Below are positions 1 to 9,859 of a DNA stretch of 40,114 nt, piece after piece. The notes under the pieces were generated by a model. It was not told the DNA's origin and made no database searches. It saw only the letters and a list, made by a program, of their open reading frames with translations. Both the position numbers and the translations under genes were made by a program. Positions within the stretch are counted from its first letter, which is position 1. Each line of letters begins with the position of its first letter. The DNA lies in the NCBI GenBank assembly GCA_009733775.1, contig WOGZ01000301.1, positions 1 through 40,114 of the forward strand. The letters are read 5' to 3'. The DNA comes from Alectoria sarmentosa. Its lineage: Eukaryota; Ascomycota; Lecanoromycetes; Lecanorales; Parmeliaceae.

Positions 1-187
1 TGCGATGGCCATGGATATGTGACTGCGATGGCCATGGATATGTGATTGCGATGGCCATGGATATGTGACTGCGATGGCCATGGGTTTGTGATTGCGATGG
101 TCATGGGTGATCTGTGACTGCGATGGTCATGGATATGTGACTGCGATGGCCATGGATATGTGATTGCGATGATCATGAATTTGTGAT
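1..187. repeat. 23-bp minisatellite, eight units, cut by the window edge
   Basis: Eight head-to-tail copies of a 23-bp unit reading TGCGATGGCCATGGATATGT plus GAC or GAT. The fifth unit (93-118) is 26 bp because of a small insertion (GGGTGATCTGTGAC at its end). Units differ by single transitions, and the last is the most diverged (GATCATGAATTTG). A 23-bp period is not a multiple of three, so the array is not a protein repeat. Base composition is normal, unlike the DNA after 340, so it has escaped the mutation that hit the transposons. The array probably continues to the left of the window. Confidence 0.95.
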
Positions 188-340
188 TGTATGGCTCCTT
201 CCAAAAAGTCTCAGTCACATATCGAGTTTTTAAATCGTTTTTCAACCGATGTTTACCCGATGTACATCTAAAATAGGTATACAACCATTGAACAACCGTT
301 ATATTACAGTTTTAAATCTCCGCGGGGGGCCTAAACAGTA
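188..340. other. Normal-GC flank between minisatellite and Gypsy remnant
   Basis: About 150 bp with mixed composition, including a G/C run (CTCCGCGGGGGGCC) at about 318-331, directly before composition collapses to A+T. It contains spaced CCGATG-type words (CAACCGATGTTTACCCGATG). No open reading frame or RNA gene is visible. It could be host DNA or a surviving piece of the Gypsy 5' end; no matching LTR at the other end was recognised, so I cannot choose. Confidence 0.5.
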
Positions 341-600
341 TCGAATTTATAAACAAATTAAATTTTCGATTTGATTTTCGAATTTAAAGACAATAGCAAT
401 CTCGTTTTTCTTTTTAATCGACTTTTAATAATTTAAATAAATTTTCATATTTCGCTCGCTTTAATTAATATAATTCGAAATTTCATTTTTAATTTTAAAA
501 TCAATAATAAAAAATTTATTAAATTTTTGAAAATATAACGAAAAAAAATATTCTCGACGACGAGTATAAGAAATTTTTTAAATTATATCAATATTATATT

Positions 601-1000
601 TTCGAAAATCAATTCGAGAATTTTTAAAAAAAAATTCAAAAATATGAGAAATTTTACGATAACAATTTTTATGATTATAACGACATAAACGATATATATT
701 TCGTTAATAAAAAAGTTAAACATCTTTATAATAAATGTGATATATCGTTTTCATCAAAAAATAAACTTTTCAAACATTTACAAAAAACTTATCGAAAATC
801 CAAAATTTTCGACGCAATTTTCGAAACTTTTGAAATAATTTTTAAAATTTTCGAAACAATTTTTAAAATTTTCGACGCAATTTTCGAAACTTATGTCGCA
901 ATTTTCGAAATTAATAAAACATCGATCTCGTTTGAAAAATTCGTTATCTTTATAATTAATAATGTTAAAATTATTATAATTATTCATTTTATTATTGAAT
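601..1000 (+). pseudogene. Gypsy polyprotein N-terminal part with C2HC finger and short repeat
   Basis: Frame 1 translation shows Y-x2-C-x12-H-x4-Y at 727-792, with body N-K-C-D-I-S-F-S-S-K-N-K-L-F-K-H-L. Restoring the two Tyr codons (TAT) to Cys (TGT) gives C-x2-C-x12-H-x4-C, a finger I recognise from fungal Gypsy polyproteins upstream of the protease. Immediately after (about 796-915) is an imperfect repeat of an Ile-Phe-rich ten-residue phrase (K-I-F-D-A-I-F-E-T-F and variants), probably once Ser/Pro/Thr-rich because TCx and CCx codons become TTx under RIP. Frame 1 before 727 is readable from about 601 but has stops and matches nothing I know. The start codon cannot be chosen. Confidence 0.6.
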
Positions 1001-1029
1001 TATATAATGTAATTATTAAATCGAATTAT

Positions 1030-1480
1030 AATTTCCGTAATTGAAAATATATTATTTTCAAAATTCGATATTTATCGAATCTTAAAGTGAAAAAAAGCGA
1101 TATTTTTTCGAATTTCGAATATGAAATTATTTTTAATAATCGTAAATATTTTTTAAAAAATGTTCTTAAATTAAAGATCAAAAAGATGATCTCATTTATA
1201 TCAATATGAAAAATAAAAAACAAAGTTATTAACACGAATAAATATATCATGATAATTGTATATGTTAACGACGTTATTAATAACATAATAAAAATAATTT
1301 GTTTCACGATGAAGATATATCTTATAAACGATCTCAAAATTAACATCTTTTTCGAAATGAATATCATAACGTTTTAAAACATAATCGTGAATTTGAAAAT
1401 TTATATCATTAAACTCGATAAATGTTAAAGATTTAAAATATCGATCGACGTTATTATACGAATTCAATTATATTTCAAAC
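1030..1480 (+). pseudogene. Gypsy aspartic protease domain, active site mutated
   Basis: At 1099-1125 frame 1 reads D-I-F-S-N-F-E-Y-E-I-I-F. The triplet N-F-E (1111-1119) sits where the family has the catalytic D-S-G, each residue one G-to-A or C-to-T step away. Downstream, M-I-S-F-I-S-I-stop-K-I-K-N-K-V (from 1186) fits the conserved flap region of this fungal Gypsy family, the stop replacing Arg or Trp. Later Y-L-I-N-D-L-K-I-N-I-F-F-E-M-N-I-I fits the second hydrophobic-Gly (ILG-like) segment with Gly changed to Glu. The enzyme would have cut the polyprotein; it cannot be active. Confidence 0.65.
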
Positions 1481-2199
1481 GCATCATTCGTATTAAGTCT
1501 TCGATTATCATAATATCAAATATTATTATAAAAGTATTTATCGCATATAACGATACAATATTAAAAGATCGAGATTTCTTATTCGAATCAAATTATGTTT
1601 AAGATTTCGAACTCATAAATGAGATTCTGACTCACATTATAAATTTTATAATCTTAATAATATTAATTTATAATGTCACGATCGCATTTGTTCGTTTATC
1701 TCGAAAAATAAAATTCGAATCATTTTATAAATATAAACAAAACGATGTTTTTTTGATAATTTTTATTAAAATAATCTTTATTATTAAAAACGTGAAATCA
1801 TAAAAATCTAATCTCGTTAAAGATTTCATAATAACAATTATAACATTCATCGAATTAATATAAAAACTTATATTTGAAAATTTGATGCCCGAGAATACAA
1901 TTTTTAAAATCATTATTTTTATGATTAAAACGTATAAGATTGAGAATTCCGTGTTTGAGAATATTATTTTTAAAATCATTATTTTTATGATTAAAACGTT
2001 CGAGATTTAAATCGATCTGAATCTCGAGCACGTAATGTTTAATGACATTATCATTTATGATATTTCGAAAATGATCATTTAAATTGTTTCGATAATCGAC
2101 GAATTTTTTGAGATTTAAATAAATCAAAATTTTTTTGTGAATATTTTTGAAAAAGAATAAATGTTTATACTTTTCAAATTAGATTTTATATTTAAATCT

Positions 2200-2800
2200 T
2201 TTCGAATTTATCTTATTAATCAAAAAAATAAAAACGTTATTAATGAAACGTTTAATAAACTTTATAAATAAAATAAAATGCAATGAATCAATTAATCTAC
2301 GTTTTATAATTATTCAATATTCGTGATATGAAAATAATTATTTAATGATTCTCGAAAAGATTGAGTTATTATAAATATTCGAAACCTTAACAAAATCACA
2401 AAATTCGATTTTTATTCATTATCGTTGCAATCAAATATTATTTTTATTATAATGAAATTTTTTTATATTTTTATAATGAATGAAAACGATTATTTTTATC
2501 AATTTTTTATTCGTTATAAAAATCGATATAAATTTATAATGATTTTTCATCGAGGATAAAAACAATATAATGTTATTCTTATAAAATATAAAAGATCATC
2601 GTCATATGTTTAAAAATAAACGAATAAGATTTTCAAATTTATTCGAGAATTTGTTAAAGTTTATATAAATGATATAATTGTTTTTTCAAAAACGTTATTA
2701 AAACATTTAAATCATTTTAAAAAAATGTTCACCCTTTTTCATTAGAAAAAAATCAATCTTAATTTCAAAAAATCATTTTTAAATTATTTTTTCGTGATTC
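2200..2800 (+). pseudogene. Gypsy reverse transcriptase domain, catalytic YVDD reads YIND
   Basis: Frame 1 from 2236 reads V-I-N-E-T-F-N-K-L-Y-K, the start of the Gypsy RT fingers. The catalytic turn is V-Y-I-N-D-I-I-V-F-S (2659-2688), from an original Y-V-D-D with V to I and D to N, both G-to-A changes. It is followed by K-T-L-L-K-H-L-N-H-F-K-K-M-F, the typical helix after the catalytic turn, and by N-F-K-K-S-F-L-N-Y, where the family has a Ser-Pro-Lys-Lys-Ser-Phe segment. There are several in-frame stops. The domain once copied element RNA into DNA. Confidence 0.85.
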
Positions 2801-3099
2801 TTTTTAAATAATGAATCGATTTTTTAAATTTATTTACATTCGAAAAAAAACTTGTTATTATTATAACATTTCGTTTTTTAAAAACATTATGATAATTGAA
2901 AACTTTTTTAAGATTTATCGATTAATTTCGATTATTTATATTCAAATACGTTTAACGAATAAATTCTTTATAATAAAAAAAAACGAATTTTATCAAAGAA
3001 ATATTCAAAAAATTAAAAGATTATTTTCGAAAACGTCAATTCGATATTACGTTTTATGAATTTATCGAAATAAAAATCCGAGCTTTTAAGAATCTTTAA

Positions 3100-3480
3100 A
3101 AAACATTTTTCAATCTTATTTTTTTAATACATTTCGATTTCAATCGTCGTTTTTATATTGATTTAAACGTTTTTAAAAAATGGAAATTTGTTATCATAAT
3201 TTATTATATAATTAACGATTTTAACGAATTTTTTTCGCGTATAAATATATAATTAATTATATTTATTAACAAAATGTTCAATCAAATGAAATAAAATTAT
3301 TGATTTATGAAATTGAAAATTATCGAGACAATTTGAATAATCAAAAAGATATGATATATGATAAAATCTATCAAGAAATCGTTTATAATAATATATATCG
3401 ATCATTTTGTTATCGTATCAATATTTCGATAAATTAATTTCATTATTTCAAGTATTAATAAATTCAATTTACGTTTAATG
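3100..3480 (+). pseudogene. Gypsy RNase H domain remnant
   Basis: Frame 1 at 3145-3190 reads R-R-F-Y-I-D-L-N-V-F-K-K-W, corresponding to the first conserved Asp segment of Gypsy RNase H; this Asp codon (3160-3162) is intact while the next Asp of the motif has become Asn. Further on, I-N-K-M-F-N-Q fits the conserved Ser-Lys-x-Leu-Asn-x-Ala segment. Several in-frame TAA/TGA codons follow at likely Gln and Trp positions. About 450 bp between this domain and the integrase (3490-3950) is in the same element but too decayed to label. Confidence 0.7.
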
Positions 3481-3959
3481 CGCGTTTTTTAATATATATC
3501 GATATTTAATCTTTTCGTGCGTTATAAAATAAAAAAAATAAATGTTATTTTTGATGTTTTATCACGTTTTTCAAAAAATCTTATTATGATATTGAAGAAC
3601 GATTCGAAAATATTGAAAGTTTTATATAAATAAATAATGAAAATCATCGAGCAAGATTTTTGTTTTATGAAAAAAAAATTATCTTTTAAAAAAGCGGAAT
3701 TATTTATCATTTATCATGTTACTTTTATGAAAATGTTCGACGATTTTAAATCATATTTCATTTTTGAATATATTAAAAATAAATAATGAAATAAGATTTT
3801 CGAAATAATTCGAAGAGTTACGAAGGAAATTATTTTAAATTAATTTAAAAAAATCTTATAATTTTTATAAGAATTTATCATTTCACGATCTTTATAAGGT
3901 TTTATTATTATAAAAAAAGTTTCATCGTAACAAATCTCCGATTCTCATTTCGAGAATTC

Positions 3960-4800
3960 CGTCGATAATCGATTAAATTTTCGATTTAAGATTCGAAATG
4001 AATTGATTTATTATATGAATTTTCATAATGATTGAGAAAGATTATGTATTTTTAATATATTAAAAAAAGAAATTTTCGAATTAATTTATGATCGTTAACA
4101 TTATAAAGGATTTCATAAAACGTATAATCAAATTATAAATTTTATTTATATGCGATATTTATCGAAACATTTTCGAGCATATATAAATCATTATTCGAAA
4201 TGTGAATTAAATTAAATTAAGCGTTATAAGTCTTACGAGAACATGATTTTTATTAATAAATCGAAAATCTCATTTTATATCATAATTATGAATTTCATAA
4301 TTGCGCTTCCGCTAATAATAAACGATTTCGATAATTTATTTATAATAACAAATAAATTTTTTAAAAGAATCTTATTAACATTTAAAAAGATTATTTACAT
4401 TATTGCGAAATAAATTAATTTTTTTTTTGCAAGTTTTATATAATAAGAATGAATTTTTTTTTATATTATAATAAATGATAAAGATTTAAAATTCATATCA
4501 AATTTATAATAAGCGATCTTTCACAAATTGAAAACGAAAATTTTTATTTTAATAATTTATCATTTTTAAACGAACGAGTAATTTGAGCGTATAAATTAAA
4601 TCATAAAAATCGCGTTTCGTTATTTCATTATGATCAATTTCGATGTTAATTGAATATTTATTTTTTCGTATTTTATAAATAATTTGAATAATTTTAAAAA
4701 TCAATTTATTGAGATATTATCGAATGAAATTCTTTATAAATTCAATGTTCGTGACACATTCGAATTGTTTATTAAATTATTATAAAAAGATTTTAATCGT
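3960..4800 (+). pseudogene. Gypsy integrase, HHCC and catalytic core remnants
   Basis: Frame 1 has E-R-L-C-I near 4035, then H-Y-K-G-F-H-K-T-Y (about 4099-4125) and Y-S-K-C at 4192-4203, matching the zinc-binding N-terminus with the first Cys of C-x2-C changed to Tyr. The catalytic core starts at I-M-N-F-I-I-A-L-P: the first catalytic Asp is Asn (4291-4293). The second Asp survives in I-N-D-K-D (4477-4479), and the catalytic Glu survives in F-E-R-I-N (4585-4587). The domain would have inserted the element cDNA; loss of the first Asp alone would inactivate it. Confidence 0.85.
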
Positions 4801-5196
4801 TTATGATAAATGAAATGAGAGCAAATTGAAGATGTCATTGCATTTATAAATATTCTTATAAAAATCTATTACGATAAATCTCATATGATTTTAAAATTAA
4901 TATATAATAATATAACATATTTGCGTTTACATTATGAATATAAACTATTAAATTTTAATAATCGAAAATTATATCATTAAAGAATTAATTCGTTTTCAAT
5001 TCTCGAGAAGATGAGATTTTTCATTTATCGTTTAAAATTTTCATTAATCATAAAGATTCATCTCGTGATGTTGATAATTCAATTAAAATTTATATCGGAA
5101 AATGATTAATATAAGCGTTTTTATAATATGAATTTTTCTCTCATAAAAAAAAAAATCGAAAAAAATGTCGATTTCGATTTTGTTTTTAAATATAAA

Positions 5197-5499
5197 TTTT
5201 ACGAAATCGAGCGATTTTTGAAGCGACGTAATATCGAAAGAAATATCAAATATTTAATTAAATGAAAGAATTATGATAACGAGCATAACGTTTAATATCT
5301 CGTATATACATTTCAAAAAACATAAGATTTTATAAAGGAATGTGATTTCAAGATTGTTATCATAACAAATTTAAAAAAACGAGATCGTCTTTATAAGAAA
5401 ACATCTTTCGAAATAATTTTCGAAACTTTCGAAGCTTCGCAAATTGTTTTCATTAAAAAACGAAAACGTTCAAAAAGAAACAATTTCAGATCGATTTGA
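5197..5499 (+). pseudogene. Chromodomain and C-terminus of the Gypsy polyprotein
   Basis: Frame 1 reads F-Y-E-I-E-R-F-L-K-R-R-N, then I-K-Y-L-I-K-stop-K-N-Y-D-N-E-H-N, then F-I-K-E-C-D. This is a chromodomain: the stop replaces Trp of the Val-Lys-Trp-Lys-Gly-Tyr motif, and E-H-N-V-stop corresponds to Glu-His-Asn-x-Trp. In chromoviruses this module directs integration toward marked heterochromatin, in keeping with the AT-rich setting. A Lys/Arg-rich tail (K-K-R-K-R-S-K-R) runs to a TGA at 5497-5499, which may be the natural stop or a mutated Trp codon. Confidence 0.75.
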
Positions 5500-5637
5500 G
5501 ATTCTTATTATCGGATTTTTAATTTCATTAAAGCATTACGAAAGAAAGTTCTTAAAAAAGTTCTCGGAAACGGATTTCAAGTTTTATTCAAAGTCTGAGA
5601 ACGAAATGTATTTTCGGAATAAATTTTCGTGATGTTT

Positions 5638-5928
5638 TTATTTATATCTCTGCCACAGTGAGGACGCTGATTTCTTGTTTTTTGTTGGCATTGTTGTGAA
5701 TATCGTTACGAATATCTTTGATAAGGAAGGAACGGAGATGGCGGAGATAATGCCTTGGCAAATATGTTTATAAGAATAGAATTCTCCATAGCTTTCTCGA
5801 TAATCAATTTTACACTTACAATCAGAATTCTTCGAGCATAGCTCCCTTAACACGTAACCTTTATAACGAGATGAAATAATTAAATAATTATTATAAAATT
5901 CGTCAATTAATGATTTAAAGGCTCGCAT
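5638..5928 (-). other. Island of milder AT bias, with a 96-codon minus-strand open frame of unknown meaning
   Basis: This stretch has words such as CTCTGCCACAGTGAGGACGCTG and GGAAGGAACGGAGATGGCGG that are rare elsewhere after base 340, so it has suffered much less mutation than its neighbours. A minus-strand frame of 96 codons is open, with Cys- and Tyr-containing stretches (E-L-C-S-K-N-S-D-C-K-C-K), but I recognise no family and no start context. It could be host DNA, a single-copy part of the Gypsy 3' end, or its LTR. The missing partner copy at the left end prevents an LTR call. Confidence 0.3.
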
Positions 5929-6310
5929 GATATAAGTTGTGATAATAACATATTATCGAAAGATTCACACGATATAAGCTGTGACAGTAGCATATTATCG
6001 AAAGATTCATACGATGTAAATTATAATAACAAAATGTTATCGAAAAATAATGTAAGTTGCAGCAGTAAAATGTTGTCGAAAAATAATGTAGATTATAATA
6101 TCACAATATTGTCGAAAAATTCATTACGTGTAAGTTGTGATAATAATATATCGTCGAAAAATGATATAAATTATAATAATAGAATGCTATCGAAAAATAA
6201 TATAGGTTATAATAATAAAATATTATCGAAAAATTCATTATGTGTAAGTTATGACAGTATAATGTTATTGAAAAATAATATAAATTATGATAACACGTTG
6301 TTATTCAAAT
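5917..6310 (+). repeat. In-frame tandem repeat of 36- and 42-bp units
   Basis: About ten imperfect units, each containing TATTATCGAAAAAT- or TATCGAAAGATTC-like cores. Read in frame 1 they give a 136-codon open stretch ending at 6325-6327. Units are 14 residues (K-D-S-H-D-I-S-C-D-S-S-I-L-S) or 12 residues (K-N-N-V-S-C-S-S-K-M-L-S). From unit 4 the lengths run 12-12-14, 12-12-14, then a partial unit, a higher-order period of 114 bp. All lengths are multiples of three and no stop interrupts, although AT mutation is evident. It lies in the same frame number as the Gypsy polyprotein but is separated from it by stops. No protein family recognised; not CRISPR, because there are no unique spacers. 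Confidence 0.8.
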
Positions 6311-6327
6311 GTTTATTGCGCAAATAA

Positions 6328-6917
6328 TTATCAATAATTAATAAAATAAATGAAAACGAAAAAAGTTTGTCGTAAGGCGCTCATTTATATACGCAATTAA
6401 ATCATTATTTTCTCGCTCTTAATCGACATTAAGATATGTTTGAAAAGATTATTTGAAAATAACACTTTTAAAACTTCATCGTTATCAATCAACATCGTAT
6501 CTTTAAATTTTATAAATTTATCATTTTATATTATTCAATTTTCGATATTTGTCTCTCTCTTATTTTCATTATCTTTATTAAAAATTTATTTATTTAATTT
6601 CGTTATTATTTTAAATATTGTTTTTTCGATATTGCGTCAAATCGTATTATTATTAAACGTATAAAATACGCAATATTTATAAATATAAACAATAAGGTTT
6701 GAATTGCCCAATCGACGAGCACGATAAATAATTTATACATTAACGTTTAAATTATAAACGCTCTTAATCAAATATATACGTCAACATTTATTTTATAAAT
6801 TGAATTCGATGATTTTTATAACGTATGTTATGATGAATATCATAATTTTATTATCATTTTCGTTGAATTGATCGACGATAACATCTCATTTATCGAATTT
6901 TTGAAAAATGATAATCG
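6328..6917. other. Decayed AT-rich DNA between tandem repeat and copia A
   Basis: No recognisable domain. A 74-codon plus-strand frame at 6440-6664 is hydrophobic only because it is T-rich. A second plus-strand stretch just before the element (about 6805-6917) is free of stops and rich in Asp/Glu (D-D-F-Y-N-V-C-Y-D-E-Y-H-N) and could be a fragment of an older gene interrupted by element A, but I could not find its continuation right of 14490. Confidence 0.35.
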
Positions 6918-7043
6918 TGTTGAAATTCCGGGTCATGTGACTTGATGTCACGTGCACTATTAATGCGCCCGTACATAAATCGCTCTTTCTTTCGTAATAC
7001 TCTTAAAGCAATACAATTAAATGTTTTATTTCATATTTTGATA
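6918..7043 (+). repeat. 5' LTR of copia A
   Basis: 126 bp, starting TGTTGAAATTCCGGGTCA and ending TATTTTGATA (from an original terminal GACA, with C to T). Compared with the 3' LTR (14366-14490) it differs mainly by C/T and G/A changes. It carries the short form of the LTR palindrome, lacking nine bases present in B, C and E. It includes ATAAATCGCTCTTTCTTTCG, the TATA-proximal segment shared by all copies. Confidence 0.9.
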
Positions 7044-7048
7044 AGGTA

Positions 7049-7061
7049 GGTTATGAGCCCG
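7049..7061 (+). promoter_or_regulatory. Primer-binding site, half-tRNA-iMet type
   Basis: GGTTATGAGCCCG follows the 5' LTR. Its complement, CGGGCTCATAACC, contains the 5' anticodon stem and loop of initiator tRNA-Met (GGGCTCATAACC), which is where a 5' half-tRNA would end. Drosophila copia primes from such a 5' half of tRNA-iMet (established). In copies E1 (31852 on) and D (36200 on) the same word directly abuts the LTR (GATTATAAGCYCG), so the extra five bases between LTR and site here are a private insertion. Confidence 0.65.
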
Positions 7062-7699
7062 AACTTGCATCGGCATTATTATAACATAATCTATTTATTA
7101 CTTATTATGATTATTATCATCTTTTGACATTTTATGCTTATCGCAATGAAAATATCAATTATAAAAGTTATTACATTTTATACATCGTAATCTTTTTAAT
7201 GTGAATAATGCTCATTGCAAAATGATTATTTAAATCGAAATGATTACGATTCGTTTATAATGAAAACGCGTAAAGATCGCAAAAAAGCGAGCGTAAAAAA
7301 AATAACATTAAAAATTAATGACATTTAAAGCGCTTCTTTTAATAATCAATAACGTCTTTTTAAAAATTACGAGCGTCTTTGAAAATCAACATCGCTTTTT
7401 TAAACGTTAAAACATTATTAATATTCGATCACTTTCGTCAATATTCGCATCGTTTTCATTTTCATTTGAAATAAAATAAAACGATTTAAAACATATTGTT
7501 AATAATCATAATATATCAAAATTATTAAAAATTGTTATGCGATCGTGATCACGTGATTATTAAATTTTTAAAACATTATCAATTTCTTTACATAAGACAC
7601 GTTAAAACGATAAACGATATATCTTTATTTTATAAATCGCTTCATTTAAAATTCGATAATAATAATCATATTTAATAATTCAATTATAAAATATTCGCA
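7062..7699 (+). other. 5' untranslated leader of copia A
   Basis: About 640 bp between the PBS and the Gag start codon, matching the leaders in B (rc of about 28814-29466), C (34494-35143) and D (36200-36846). Shared landmarks are TTATAACATRATYTATTTATT just after the PBS, GAAATGATTACGATTCG (about 7238-7254) and GCGATCGTGATCACGTGATTATTAAATTTTT near 7541. No reading frame is visible; it would be the packaging and dimerisation leader. Confidence 0.7.
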
Positions 7700-9650
7700 A
7701 TGAAAATCAAAAAATAAAAAATAAAAACTTAAATTAATAATCAATCAAAGAAAAATCATTCTTTATTTCACATATTTAACATATCAAAATCAAAACGCAA
7801 AAAAAAAAAAAAAATTTATTTCGAGAATCAAAAAAAAAAAAATCTTTATTGTAAAATGATTTAATAATAATAATGTTATATTCGAGCGCTTTAAACGAGC
7901 GAAATGAGATTATTAATTTCATTTTTGATTTTAAAACCTTATCATTTTTTTTTAAAAATCTTTTGATTATTAAAATGATTAATATGATTCGAATAACGTA
8001 CTCTTTACGAATTCGCTGCGATTTATAAAATCAAATAATTTCTTTTTAAAATAACATCTTTATACCTTTATATTTCCTTCGAAATTCATTAAATTTATCA
8101 TTTTTTTAAACATCATTAAATACTTTTTCGATTATAAAATAAAAACTTTTCGTAAATGAAAGTTTAAATTATATCGAATCAATTTTAAAACTCAATAACA
8201 CTTTTTTTATATTGTCAAAATTTTATAAATTTTTGAACATTTTTTGAATAATAATAACGATAACGATTTTATTTTAAACTCTTACGCTGATTTTATTTTT
8301 ATTTCGAAACAATTAATTTTTGAATTATTATCAAAATTTATTATTAATGAAGAATTTTTCGATTTTAAAACGCGCTTTATTTCTTTAACATTATTTATTT
8401 CAATCATTTTTAAAAACCTTATTACGTAAATTTCATCATTTTTAAACCTTATTTCATTATAAATCATTTTTTCAAATATAAATTTAAACGAAAATTCAAA
8501 TTTAAATTCAAATTTCAAAAATTCTTAAATTTTAAAATTTAAATCAATTTTTTTTAACATTATATTCGAACATTTCGAAATTAAATTTTCGATTTTTTTA
8601 AATCAATTTGAAAAAATTGAAATGTTTATAAAAATTATTAATCATATTAAATGAAAACGTTAAATGTAATTTTTTTTAAATTTGATTAAATTATGATATT
8701 AAATCGAAATCGATATGATTATATTTATCGAAAGTTTTATCATTAAAATAAAAAACGTTTTAAATAATTATTTAATCGTCGAAATAAAGCTTATTATTAT
8801 TAAAATAAACATCTTAATTTGAATTGAAACGCATAATAAAATTTATACGATGATGAAAATTTATTATAAAAACAATTTTTAAAATAAAATCGAATATCAC
8901 ATTAATGTTTTTAATATTTAAAAAAAGTTCGAAAAATATAAATTTCGAGATTTTAACATTTTCAATTTTATTATTTTTAAATTAAAATCTTTCATTTTGA
9001 TTATTTGCGAAAATAAATTATAAAAATATATTAATATTTTTATAAACGTTATTTGAGAATTCAAAAATCAATTCGATCGAGCGATCTTTTTTTTTGATAA
9101 AAATTAAAAGATTTATTATTTTTATAAAAAATTAAATTTTCAATATAATGCGTATCGCGAAAATTATATTTAAATTTATAACGTTTATAATAAAGATCGT
9201 GAGATTAAATAAACGTTGAATTATACGATAATTCGATTTTTTAATATCGTTATTAATTTATTCAATTTCACGCATTCGAAAACGTATACGTTTATTATTA
9301 TTATTAACGATTTTTTTTGAATATATTTAACAATTCATATTTATCTTTATTATTATTAAAGGTGTTATTAAATATCGCATTTAAACGAACGCAAACTTTA
9401 ATAACTTTCGCATTTATATTCAAATTTATAAATATTATATTCATTATAAAAAAAATTAATACGATATTAATGAATGCGATATACGCAATAAATGTTTAAA
9501 CGAAAATGATATAAATAAAAAAAATCGTAAAGGTCGCGATAATCGTGAAAAATATAATAATTATAATCGCGATGATTATAAAAAACGTGATCGAAAAAAA
9601 AGAAATTTCGAATTCAAATTCATTAAGAAGAAGAATTAATTTGATAATGT
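7700..9650 (+). pseudogene. Copia A Gag, with frameshifts
   Basis: ATG at 7700 begins M-K-I-K-K, followed by a Lys/Ser-rich segment (N-N-Q-S-K-K-N-H-S-L-F) seen also in copy B, where the first 68 codons are open. Near 8244 comes an Asn/Asp run (N-N-N-N-D-N-D) and a segment that would be Ser/Pro-rich before RIP. Near the end, C-D-I-R-N-K-C (9475-9495) is a zinc-knuckle remnant, C-x2-C in copy B. From 9508 to 9639 a basic tail is open: K-K-N-R-K-G-R-D-N-R-E-K then R-D-D-Y-K-K-R-D-R-K-K-R-N. Frames of start, middle and end differ, so there are several indels, one probably in the 16-base A run near 7800. Gag would form the particle and bind RNA. Confidence 0.7.
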
Positions 9651-9859
9651 TAACGTAATTATAATAATTATTTAATTCAAAATCGCTCATTATTTCATCG
9701 TTTATATTAATTTTATTATTTTTATTATTTTTATCATTTTCGTTATTTTTAAATCGATTTTCGAATTTATCGTAAATTTTAACGTTTTAAATAAAAAGAT
9801 TTATGATATTAAATTCAAAGTCGTCGATAAAGCGTAAATTATCGCTTTATTCATTATAA

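Larger units (their letters stand above)
340..5640 (+). mobile_element. RIP-degraded Gypsy (Metaviridae) chromovirus retrotransposon
   Basis: A plus-strand LTR-retrotransposon body. In order: a C2HC finger (727-792), retroviral-type aspartic protease (about 1030-1480), reverse transcriptase (about 2200-2800), RNase H (about 3100-3480), integrase (about 3960-4800) and a chromodomain (5197-5390). Protease-RT-RNaseH-IN order with a C-terminal chromodomain defines the Gypsy/chromovirus lineage. Every landmark codon I checked, from 727 through 5205, lies in the same frame (positions equal to 1 modulo 3), so decay is by substitution with almost no net indel. No LTR pair was recognised: the left edge is where composition changes at about 340 and the right edge where it recovers at about 5640. 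No Gag was recognised upstream of the finger, so the element may be 5'-truncated or begin with an unfamiliar Gag. Confidence 0.85.

Noticed and set aside
5917..6327. CRISPR-like array
   Set aside because: There are no unique spacers. Units abut directly, vary between 36 and 42 bp, and keep a reading frame; the organism context is eukaryotic.
9317..9690. Hydrophobic frames on both strands in the copia A Gag region
   Set aside because: The real reading is the plus-strand basic Gag tail at 9508-9639, shared with B and D. The others are shadows; the same shadow recurs in B (26780-27007) and D (38645-38854).
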